Positions 17,231 to 23,882 of a DNA stretch of 64,000 nt are shown one piece after another. Origin of the DNA: Dokdonia sinensis. Lineage in GTDB: Bacteria > Bacteroidota > Bacteroidia > Flavobacteriales > Flavobacteriaceae. The notes below the pieces were generated by a model. The model did not search any database and was not told the DNA's origin. It saw nothing but the letters and a program-made list of their open reading frames with translations. The DNA lies in assembly GCF_003688895.1 (NCBI RefSeq), contig NZ_REFV01000008.1, forward strand, positions 62,001 through 126,000. Reading direction: 5' to 3'. The position numbers were made by a program, and so were the translations under genes. Each line of letters opens with the position of its first letter. The stretch's first letter is position 1.

Positions 17231-17998
17231 TTACAACGGAGATTTCTCACTCAAATACTTCCAATACCTTTTAGGCACGTGTCTAAGGTGTAACCTCATA
17301 TTCTTACGGGAAGTGATATTCGTGCTTTTAAAGTAATTTTTCCAAAGGTCTTGATACAGCATTTCCTCCTCAGTAAAATACATCGGGGCTTTGAGACTGG
17401 AGTTTATGTCTCGTGAGATTTCGAGATCTACAGTTTCTAACTTATGTAGATCATAATAAATTCCATAGTTTCTATTCAGGTCATAAATGAGCCACTTTTG
17501 GTCTGCATAACGATTTTTAAAGTGTGAAGCATTGAGCGGTAGGACATTAAAATCTGGTTCGACGGTGGCAAAATAGATATTATCCCGTGTCTTTCTGAAC
17601 CGTACAAAAGCATCCATTCTGTGCTTTTCTCTTCCCACCTCCTTTACAATCTGATTGAGCTTGAGCACATCAAGATCAGAAAAGTCATCTACCACATTGC
17701 GACCATTAAAGCCTTTTCTGATAATTGCTTGAAGTAAGCGTTCCATCTCTAATTTCTCACTTAAAAATGCACGATATATAAGTCTGGATGCTGGTTTACC
17801 GATTTTAGTTAGAATACCTTTCCAGACACGGTCTGCCTTTGTCATATCCGTCCAGACTTTAAACGTCTCGTCAAAAAGGTTTTCTGAAGCGAACTGCTCT
17901 CTCTCAATTTTGGCAATGGCAGGCCTGCGCTCGTATATCTCAAAAATTGCAGTGAGATATCCCTCAAAAGTACCATCATATATGAAACGCTCTACCAT
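17231..17998 (-). CDS. DUF4130-type DNA-metabolism protein (TIGR03915-like), rSAM partner
   Basis: 255 residues. The N terminus FIYDGTFEGYLTAIFEIYERR and the C-terminal LRHVPKRYWKYLSEK segment match a family that travels with a radical-SAM protein and is predicted to act in DNA repair or modification. In some bacteria it is fused to uracil-DNA glycosylase; here no glycosylase domain is present. The middle has FSDLDVLKLNQIVKEVGREKHRMDAFVRFRKTRDN and a YADQKWLIYDLNRNYGIYYD segment, both typical of the family. It starts 3 nt after the radical-SAM gene stop on the same strand, so they form one operon. Function is known only by association. Confidence 0.85.
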   Translation of the reverse strand: MVERFIYDGTFEGYLTAIFEIYERRPAIAKIEREQFASENLFDETFKVWTDMTKADRVWKGILTKIGKPASRLIYRAFLSEKLEMERLLQAIIRKGFNGRNVVDDFSDLDVLKLNQIVKEVGREKHRMDAFVRFRKTRDNIYFATVEPDFNVLPLNASHFKNRYADQKWLIYDLNRNYGIYYDLHKLETVDLEISRDINSSLKAPMYFTEEEMLYQDLWKNYFKSTNITSRKNMRLHLRHVPKRYWKYLSEKSPL

Positions 17999-18001
17999 AG
18001 C

Positions 18002-19222
18002 TTATACAGGCAATGCGGGATTATCAAATAGATTGAGTTGTGCGCTATAATTTCCCCGAAACTTGGAGGAGCTGTTGCTCAATATCAAACTCTTGAGTTG
18101 CGCTGGAGTGCGATCTTTAGATTCAAACCTTGAGGAATCACACACAAGAAAGTACTGTGCTCTATTCATTGAGATACCAATAGCTTTGAGGTTATCCCAA
18201 TTCAACCGTCTGTAGCGTCTGGCATTTATAATTTTATGGACAGATTTCATCCCGATGCCCGGAATACGGGCAATCATCTTTCGGTCTGCGCGGTTAATAT
18301 CTATGGGGAATTTATCCAGATTACGGAGTGCCCAACCCAGTTTTGGGTCGATGTCCATATCTAAATTCGGATTTTCTTTATTTAAAATCTCCCGCACATC
18401 AAATCCGTAAAACCGCAGTAACCAGTCCGTCTGGTATAACCTGTTCTCCCGCATCATAGGCACCTCTGTCCCGATGGAAGGCAACCGCTCATCATAACTT
18501 ATGGGAATATAACCCGAATAGTATACCCGTTTCATATTAAACTGCTTGTAGAAATATGCACTTGTGTACATAATCTGTGCATCTGTCTCTCCGCTTGCAC
18601 CTATGATCATTTGGGTACTCTGACCGGCCGGAGCATAAACAGGTGTACTCTTAATGAGCTTTTTCTCGCTTTTGTACTGGATGATTTCGTTGCGCACCTT
18701 TTTCATTGGCTTGATAAAATCTTCTCGATTTTTATCTGGCGCTAGTAATTTGAGCCCTTTCTCTGTTGGAATCTCGATATTTACAGAAAGTCTATCTGCA
18801 TATAAACCCGCTTCTCGCATTAATTCATCACTTGCGCCAGGAATAGATTTTAAGTGAATGTAACCGTTAAAGTTTTCTTCCTCCCGTAATTTTTTCGCCA
18901 CAGCGACGAGCCGCTCCATCGTATAATCGGCATTTTTAAAAATACCGCTGCTCAAAAACAGTCCTTCGATGTAATTGCGCCTATAAAAGTTAATCGTAAG
19001 ATCGACCACTTCCTGAACCTTAAAAGCCGCACGTTTTACATCGTTACTTTTACGCGTCACGCAATATGCACAATCAAAAATGCAATGGTTGGTTAGCAGA
19101 ATTTTGAGCAGAGAAACACAACGACCATCTTCTGTATAGGTGTGACAAATCCCCATCCCGCTGGAATCTCCTAAGCCTTTATTCTTGTTCGTGCGCTTGC
19201 TTCCGCTAGAAGAGCAGGACAC
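18002..19222 (-). CDS. Putative DNA repair radical-SAM protein (TIGR03916-like), N terminus apparently frameshifted
   Basis: 406 residues from the GTG at 19222. The radical-SAM cluster motif is C47-x3-C51-x2-C54 (CIFDCAYC). A helix-hairpin-helix pair (ADRKMIARIPGIGMKSVHKI) at ~310-345 suggests DNA binding. The protein is predicted to repair or modify DNA bases with its operon partner. Homologues begin with a segment like KLxILADAAKYDVSCSSSGSK. Here the codons before GTG do read K-L-N-I-L-A-D-A-A-K-Y-D in frame, then hit a stop. The missing start NFERIKE lies in another frame, joined at a run of four A (19256-19259) where five would keep the frame. So the real gene probably starts near 19281 and has a 1-nt deletion or a read error. 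Confidence 0.8.
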   Translation of the reverse strand: MSCSSSGSKRTNKNKGLGDSSGMGICHTYTEDGRCVSLLKILLTNHCIFDCAYCVTRKSNDVKRAAFKVQEVVDLTINFYRRNYIEGLFLSSGIFKNADYTMERLVAVAKKLREEENFNGYIHLKSIPGASDELMREAGLYADRLSVNIEIPTEKGLKLLAPDKNREDFIKPMKKVRNEIIQYKSEKKLIKSTPVYAPAGQSTQMIIGASGETDAQIMYTSAYFYKQFNMKRVYYSGYIPISYDERLPSIGTEVPMMRENRLYQTDWLLRFYGFDVREILNKENPNLDMDIDPKLGWALRNLDKFPIDINRADRKMIARIPGIGMKSVHKIINARRYRRLNWDNLKAIGISMNRAQYFLVCDSSRFESKDRTPAQLKSLILSNSSSKFRGNYSAQLNLFDNPALPV

Positions 19223-19393
19223 GTCGTACTTGGCCGCATCGGCAAGGATATTGAGTTTTCTTTAATTCTTTCAAAGTTCACAGCAGGGATTTTATTCAAA
19301 ATTATGGAATATTTCCTAATTAATGCGTTTTATCCAAATGATTGTGAACGCAATTGATGGTTTTTAATGCCGCTTTCCTTGAGACAAGTTCAG

Positions 19394-19435
19394 GATAAAT
19401 CGCGAAATAAATTTGAGATAAATCGCGAAAGCGTA
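19394..19435. repeat. Extended intergenic palindrome element (core AATAAATTTGAGATAAAT)
   Basis: GATAAATCGCGAAA occurs twice (19394-19407 and 19417-19430). The segment from CGCGAAATAAATTTGAG to ATCGCGAAAGCGTAT matches, in reverse complement, the element at 21548-21592. The ends are half-sites of the dispersed palindrome around a shared AT-rich core. Confidence 0.7.
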
Positions 19436-19485
19436 TCCCCTATTATTCGACTATCCCTTTGTATTTTTAAACCAAACTCCGAAAT

Positions 19486-20445
19486 ATGTCACAACCCAAC
19501 CACCTCAAAGTAGCCCTCGCCCAGATCGCACCCGTGTGGGGTAATCAAAAAGCGACGCTCGAAAAAATAAAAACCTCAATCATCGAGGCTTCGGAAAATG
19601 GAGCGGAGCTTGTCATTTTTGGAGAAGGGCTTTTGCCGGGATATCCTTACTGGCTCTCCTTAATGGACGGTGCTGCTTGGGATAAAAAAGAAGTCAAAGA
19701 ATTGCACGCCCATTATGCGCGCAATGCGGTGGATATTGAAAGAGGGGATTTAGAAGAAGTTTGTACGCTTTCGCGAAAGCATAATATCGCAATTTATCTA
19801 GGCGTCATTGAGCGTCCTCAAGATCGTGGCGGTTCTAGTCTATATTGTTCCTTAGTTTATATAAATCAGGAAGGTGAGATACAATCTGTACACCGAAAGT
19901 TACAGCCTACCTACGACGAACGCCTCACCTGGGCGCCTGGTGATGGTCACGGTTTACGTGTGCATCCGCTTAAACAGTTTACCGTAGGCGGACTCAACTG
20001 CTGGGAAAACTGGATGCCGTTGCCACGTGCAGCGATGTATGCACAAGGCGAAAATCTACATATTGCTGTATGGCCGGGAAGCGACTACAATACAAAAGAC
20101 ATCACGCGATTTATCGCTCGGGAATCCCGCTCCTACGTCATATCCGTCTCCAGCCGAATGGCCATCGCTACCGATTTCCCCAAAGACACACCTCATCTAG
20201 ACACCTTATTAAAAAATGCTCCAGAGCGTTCCTCAAATGGAGGTTCCTGCATCGCTGGTCCAGATGGGGAATTTATTCTCCCTCCAGATACAACCTCAGA
20301 AGGGCTAATTTACCATACCCTAGATTTTAACCGCGTGTATGAGGAGCGTCAAAACTTCGATCCATCAGGACATTATTCTCGTCCTGATGTGACACAGCTT
20401 ACCGTTAATCGTGAACGGCAGACTACGGTAAAGTTTGAAGAGTAG
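19486..20445 (+). CDS. Nitrilase family carbon-nitrogen hydrolase
   Basis: 319 residues with the nitrilase catalytic triad: E47 (IFGEGLLPGYPYW), K138 (HRKLQPTYDERLTW) and C172 (GGLNCWENWMPL). The CWEN(W/Y)MPL block and the ERLTWxxGDG segment are those of true nitrilases and cyanide-hydratase-like enzymes, not amidases, so conversion of an organic nitrile to the acid plus ammonia is the best guess. It is cytosolic, with no signal peptide, and monocistronic. A one-mismatch palindrome copy encodes TLSRKH at ~94-99. The hairpin at 20471-20504 may terminate it. Confidence 0.88.
   Translation: MSQPNHLKVALAQIAPVWGNQKATLEKIKTSIIEASENGAELVIFGEGLLPGYPYWLSLMDGAAWDKKEVKELHAHYARNAVDIERGDLEEVCTLSRKHNIAIYLGVIERPQDRGGSSLYCSLVYINQEGEIQSVHRKLQPTYDERLTWAPGDGHGLRVHPLKQFTVGGLNCWENWMPLPRAAMYAQGENLHIAVWPGSDYNTKDITRFIARESRSYVISVSSRMAIATDFPKDTPHLDTLLKNAPERSSNGGSCIAGPDGEFILPPDTTSEGLIYHTLDFNRVYEERQNFDPSGHYSRPDVTQLTVNRERQTTVKFEE
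19766..19781. repeat. Dispersed palindrome, 15/16 match
   Basis: CGCTTTCGCGAAAGCA in the nitrilase gene, read as TLSRKH. Confidence 0.85.
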
Positions 20446-20470
20446 CTGTTATAGTCGGTAGTTTCGATAC

Positions 20471-20504
20471 GATTTTATCTTTCGCTCAGGCAAAAGACAA
20501 AATC
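20471..20504 (+). terminator. Hairpin after nitrilase gene
   Basis: 12-bp arms with one mismatch around a 10-nt loop, 26 nt after the nitrilase stop. There is no strong T tract, so termination is tentative; it may be another dispersed repeat. Confidence 0.35.
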
Positions 20505-20596
20505 ACTCGACCGCTTTGAAATCGAAAACGAAAACGAATTTGAACTGGAAGATGTAATTTAAGAATTAAATTAAGCCATTCTCCTTTAAAAAAAAT

Positions 20597-20657
20597 TGAG
20601 CTTATTGAGCTACGTTCCTGAGTTTGTTTATGCGATTTCTCCTATCGTCGAAATGAC
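20597..20657. repeat. Inverted-repeat element, 5'-truncated copy
   Basis: Contains only the right half (TTGAGC..., GCGATTTCTCCTATC, GTCGAAATGAC at 20647-20657) of the element at 2342-2461. Confidence 0.7.
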
Positions 20658-20667
20658 CAATCAAATC

Positions 20668-20787
20668 GTCATTTCGACAAAGCAAAGCGCCGAGAAATCG
20701 CATTACAGTGAGCAGGTTTGAGTGAGCAACTATGCTGAGCTATATTCCTGAACTATACTACGCGATTTCTCCTATCGTCGAAATGAC
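20668..20787. repeat. 120-bp inverted-repeat element, full copy
   Basis: GTCATTTCGAC at 20668-20678 and GTCGAAATGAC at 20777-20787. It has the same length and orientation as the copy at 2342-2461. Confidence 0.85.
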
Positions 20788-20797
20788 TAAAATTTTA

Positions 20798-20820
20798 TCA
20801 TTTCGACAAAGCGCAGTACC
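20798..20820. repeat. Inverted-repeat element, 3'-truncated copy
   Basis: TCATTTCGACAAAGCGCAGT matches the left end only, 10 bp after the full copy. Confidence 0.6.
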
Positions 20821-20854
20821 CCAAAGTATAGGGAGTCAAAATGAACGGTTTTTT

Positions 20855-21472
20855 TCAAATCCTTTGCTTTGTTTCGGTCTCCGTAATAATCATCGGGTAC
20901 ATATCTTTAATACGGTTGAGTTGTGATTTTACTTTTTCCAGATTTCCGTCGTAAGAGCCAGCTTTTACCTGCGCTTGGATTTCTGTGAAGTCCCAGCCGT
21001 ATAATTGTTGCGATGTTCGATCACGCAAGGTGTTGTAAGCACTTGTTATGATGTTCTGTACAGCAATATAATCACCGTATTTTGTATCACGATTTGATGT
21101 GATTGCAATAACGGCCTTTTTTGGATGATCAGATGATGTCGCGTCTCGCACGCCCTCACAATAGTCACAGAATAAATCTGAAGATTCTTCGATTATCCCA
21201 CCGTTATCTATAAAGTCTATTGCTTGTTGAGCTAATTCACTCACAGGCAACAATTCCTGATTAACAAGTAATTCTCCATCGCTATTAATATTTACAACCA
21301 TAATATTGCGCATACTCACTTGACCTTCATTTTCAGTTTTATCTGGTGGGAGTTGTCTAAAAATTCCTTTGTCTTTATCTATGGTCGTGGTGACCAGAAA
21401 GAAAATCAGTAATAAGAATGCGATGTCTGCCATAGAGCCAGCATTCACTTCGGAAGTGTTACGTCTTGCCAT
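20855..21472 (-). CDS. exbD: ExbD/TolR-type biopolymer transport protein
   Basis: 205 residues. A short cytosolic N terminus precedes one membrane helix with the essential Asp (AGSMADIAFLLLIFFLVTTTI). The periplasmic part follows (KGIFRQLPPD, NIMVVNINSDGELLVN), with VIAITSNRDTKYGDYIAVQNII as the typical ExbD sheet. ExbD works with ExbB to energise TonB or Tol complexes with the proton gradient. No exbB, tonB or second exbD is adjacent, which is unusual because flavobacteria normally encode them in tandem; partners must lie elsewhere. The periplasmic domain is longer than E. coli ExbD (141 residues) and has a Cys pair (CDYC) near 96-99. Confidence 0.88.
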   Translation of the reverse strand: MARRNTSEVNAGSMADIAFLLLIFFLVTTTIDKDKGIFRQLPPDKTENEGQVSMRNIMVVNINSDGELLVNQELLPVSELAQQAIDFIDNGGIIEESSDLFCDYCEGVRDATSSDHPKKAVIAITSNRDTKYGDYIAVQNIITSAYNTLRDRTSQQLYGWDFTEIQAQVKAGSYDGNLEKVKSQLNRIKDMYPMIITETETKQRI

Positions 21473-21547
21473 AATTAAAAGGTTTTAAATGTTGAACACT
21501 TAAAGGTCATCAAGGTCTGTGCCATTAGGGTTTAGCGTTGTGGTTTT

Positions 21548-21592
21548 TACGCTTTTGCGATTTATCTCGAATTTATTCCGCGAAAGCGTAAC
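21548..21592. repeat. Extended intergenic palindrome element, second copy
   Basis: Arms TTACGCTTTTGCG and CGCGAAAGCGTAA (one mismatch) flank a 19-nt core. In reverse complement the core reads GAATAAATTCGAGATAAAT, nearly identical to 19404-19423. Confidence 0.75.
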
Positions 21593-21645
21593 TATTACCA
21601 TTCACTTTACCTTCTTATATTCTCAGAACACATCATACTAAATGC

Positions 21646-21653
21646 TACCTTTG
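21646..21653 (+). promoter_or_regulatory. Bacteroidota -7 promoter box
   Basis: TACCTTTG is a perfect TAnnTTTG match 19 nt before the start codon at 21673. The expected -33 position has only a weak TTC. Confidence 0.5.
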
Positions 21654-21672
21654 CACCAAATATCAAGTATTT

Positions 21673-22545
21673 ATGTCAAGAGGAGGAGAACGTAACGGAA
21701 AACAAAAACCGTCAGGTCGTGGTGATGCAAAAGGTCGCTCTAAAAGTAGTGCCCGTGGGAATGCACCCATTAATAAAAAAGGCAATCCAAAAAATGCCGA
21801 AACAGCAAAGAAAGCAACGACGTCTAAGCGCGCTGCAGATGGTAAGATACGTCTAAACAAATACATTGCAAACTCGGGAATGTGCTCCCGTCGTGAGGCA
21901 GATATGTACATCTCTATAGGGAACGTGACTGTAAACGGGCAAGTTGTAAACGAGATGGGATATAGAGTTAATATGGATGATGATGTACGTTTTGACGGAC
22001 GCCGTATCAATCCAGAACCTAAGACGTATATATTACTAAACAAGCCCAAAGGATTTGCTACCACAACAAGTAATGAAAAAGGAATGACCGTTATGGATCT
22101 TGTTGCAAAAGCAACTACTGCAAGAATTAAACCTATAGGTAGACTGGGACGTAATGCTACTGGATTACTTCTTTTTACAAACGATGAAGCAGTCGTAAGC
22201 AAGTTTACAAATTCCAAAAATGGAGTGACTAAACTATACCACGTTGAGCTTTCTAAAAATCTCAAAATGGCAGACAAGGATCGTATTCTTGAAGGGCATA
22301 AGGTAGAGGGGAAAACGATACAGGTGGAAGAGCTAAGTCACGTAGAAAATGCCAAAAAGAGTGAAGTGGGAATTAAAATAAAGCACCGTGGTCATAGTGT
22401 AATACGCGAGCTTTTTGAAAGTCTAAACTATGAAGTAATACGGATAGACTGTGTGGGTATTGCAGGTTTGACAAAGAAAGACCTTCCTAGGGGACATTGG
22501 AGGCATCTTACTAGTCAAGAAGTAAACAATCTCGCAATGCTCTAA
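21673..22545 (+). CDS. RsuA/RluB-type 23S/16S rRNA pseudouridine synthase, catalytic Asp apparently missing
   Basis: 290 residues. Residues 1-55 are a basic, low-complexity tail (SRGGERNGKQKPSGRGDAKG). An S4 RNA-binding domain follows (RLNKYIANSGMCSRREADMYI), then the RsuA catalytic domain. The family motif GRLDxxTxGLLLxTND appears as GRLGRNATGLLLFTNDE, so Gly stands where the catalytic Asp should be. If correct, the protein could bind rRNA but not isomerise uridine. The rest of the fold is intact (HVELSKNLKMADKDRIL, HRGHSVIRELFESLNYEVIRIDCVGIAGL). The basic tail is common in Bacteroidota homologues. A TACCTTTG promoter box lies 19 nt upstream. Confidence 0.85.
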   Translation: MSRGGERNGKQKPSGRGDAKGRSKSSARGNAPINKKGNPKNAETAKKATTSKRAADGKIRLNKYIANSGMCSRREADMYISIGNVTVNGQVVNEMGYRVNMDDDVRFDGRRINPEPKTYILLNKPKGFATTTSNEKGMTVMDLVAKATTARIKPIGRLGRNATGLLLFTNDEAVVSKFTNSKNGVTKLYHVELSKNLKMADKDRILEGHKVEGKTIQVEELSHVENAKKSEVGIKIKHRGHSVIRELFESLNYEVIRIDCVGIAGLTKKDLPRGHWRHLTSQEVNNLAML

Positions 22546-22555
22546 TTATTAGTCT

Positions 22556-23275
22556 ATGGAGTATCGCTTAACCATCGTAGTTCCTGTTTACAATGAGGAG
22601 GACAATCTTCTAAGAGTCGAAGCTGAATTTTTGAAATATTTTAAAACCGCAGTCGCTAAGAGTAAAGTACTCTTTGTTAACGACGGTTCAAAAGATAATA
22701 GCCAGCATATTATTGAAGAAATTTGCTCACGTAATAGTGATTTTGAATTTATCTCTTTTGTTGAAAATCGAGGCCTGAGCGCTGCTATTAAAGCTGGGTT
22801 TGATAACACAGACACGGAGCTCGTCGGGTACATCGATAGCGATTTGCAAACTGCTCCAGAAGATTTTAATATTCTGATTAAGGAAATAGGCACTTATGAT
22901 CTGGTTACGGGTGTACGTGCAGACCGGAAAGATAGCTTCGTTAAGAATATGTCTTCTAAAATTGCAAATGGTATACGCCGCTCCTTTACTCACGACGGGA
23001 TGGATGATACAGGCTGCCCACTTAAAATAATAAAAACGGACTACGCACAACGTATCCCGATGTTTAAAGGGTTACATCGTTTTCTGCCAGCGATGATCTT
23101 ATTGCAGAACGGAAAAGTAAAACAAGTTCCGGTACGTCACTTTCCTCGTATTGCTGGGGAAGCAAAATTTGGACTTTGGAATCGCTTATTAGGACCTCTT
23201 ATGGACTGTTTTGCATACTTATGGATGAAAAAAAAATACATAAACTATAACATAGGCAAAAGTAGTCGTGGATAA
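22556..23275 (+). CDS. Glycosyltransferase family 2 (ArnC/undecaprenyl-phosphate type)
   Basis: 239 residues with GT-A features: TIVVPVYNEEDNL, LFVNDGSKDNS, NRGLSAAIKAGFD and the DSDLQTAPED (DxD) metal site. The later GCPLKIIKTDYAQRIPMFKGLHRFLPAMI segment is typical of polyprenyl-phosphate glycosyltransferases such as ArnC/GtrB, but the usual C-terminal membrane helices are missing. It overlaps by 8 nt a LAB_N protein, which in turn overlaps an ArnT-like transferase by 1 nt. The three together suggest a lipid-linked sugar made here, moved across the membrane and attached to lipid A or another acceptor. Confidence 0.85.
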   Translation: MEYRLTIVVPVYNEEDNLLRVEAEFLKYFKTAVAKSKVLFVNDGSKDNSQHIIEEICSRNSDFEFISFVENRGLSAAIKAGFDNTDTELVGYIDSDLQTAPEDFNILIKEIGTYDLVTGVRADRKDSFVKNMSSKIANGIRRSFTHDGMDDTGCPLKIIKTDYAQRIPMFKGLHRFLPAMILLQNGKVKQVPVRHFPRIAGEAKFGLWNRLLGPLMDCFAYLWMKKKYINYNIGKSSRG

Positions 23276-23882
23276 ACTTTCCATCATTGCGGTGATTGCA
23301 CAATTGCTTTTTGGAGCGAGGATGCTCTCGCAATGGCTACTTTCTGAGAAGCAAAAAAAAGTGGTCACGCCACTTACCTTCTGGTGGCTGAGCCTTTCTG
23401 GTTCTTTTGTGCTCTTTATATATGGGTATCTGAGAGTAGATTTCCCCTTAATGTTAGGGCAAGTTCTTGCATACATCATCTACATAAGAAATTTACAGAT
23501 TCAAAAGCAATGGAATATCTTACCCAAATGGACACAACTATTTGTAGTAGGAATCCCCATTGCCATTGTTATTTATGGCTACAACAACGGCAAATTTGAC
23601 ATCTCCGCCTTATTTTCTAGAGAAGAGATGCCCCAATGGCTCTTAATACTAGGAATCGTAGCACAAGTGCTATTTACACTCCGATTTGTTTATCAATGGT
23701 TTTATGCAGAAAAAAATAAAGTTGCCACATTACCTTTAGGGTTTTGGCTATTTTCCTTTACGGGTGGCTTACTTTCACTCGCATACTTTACCTTAAGAAC
23801 TGATTATGTGATGGTAATTTCCTACGGACTAGGTACTTTTATTTATACCCGCAATATTTATTTATATTTCAAGTCACAATAG
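23268..23882 (+). CDS. Lipid-A-biosynthesis N-terminal domain (LAB_N) protein, duplicated
   Basis: 204 residues, almost all membrane. Two copies of the LAB_N unit are visible: residues ~5-70 (IAQLLFGARMLSQWLLSEKQKKVVTPLTFWWLSLSGS) and ~122-200 (VAQVLFTLRFVYQWFYAEKNKVATLPLGFWLFSFTGG). Each has the QW(L/F)xxEK and FWxxSxxG features. LAB_N proteins are small multi-helix proteins next to ArnC/ArnT-like enzymes and may help flip lipid-linked sugars; that role is inferred. I use the GTG at 23268, since the frame gives MDKLSIIAVIAQ and no ATG fits. The gene overlaps both neighbours, so the operon is tightly coupled. Confidence 0.8.
   Translation: MDKLSIIAVIAQLLFGARMLSQWLLSEKQKKVVTPLTFWWLSLSGSFVLFIYGYLRVDFPLMLGQVLAYIIYIRNLQIQKQWNILPKWTQLFVVGIPIAIVIYGYNNGKFDISALFSREEMPQWLLILGIVAQVLFTLRFVYQWFYAEKNKVATLPLGFWLFSFTGGLLSLAYFTLRTDYVMVISYGLGTFIYTRNIYLYFKSQ

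Larger units (their letters stand above)
20446..20854. other. Intergenic region made of repeats
   Basis: No gene in this 409-bp gap. It holds a terminator-like hairpin (GATTTTATCTTT at 20471-20482 with AAAGACAAAATC at 20493-20504, one mismatch). After it come three copies, two of them truncated, of the GTCATTTCGAC inverted-repeat element also seen at 2342-2576. Confidence 0.7.
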
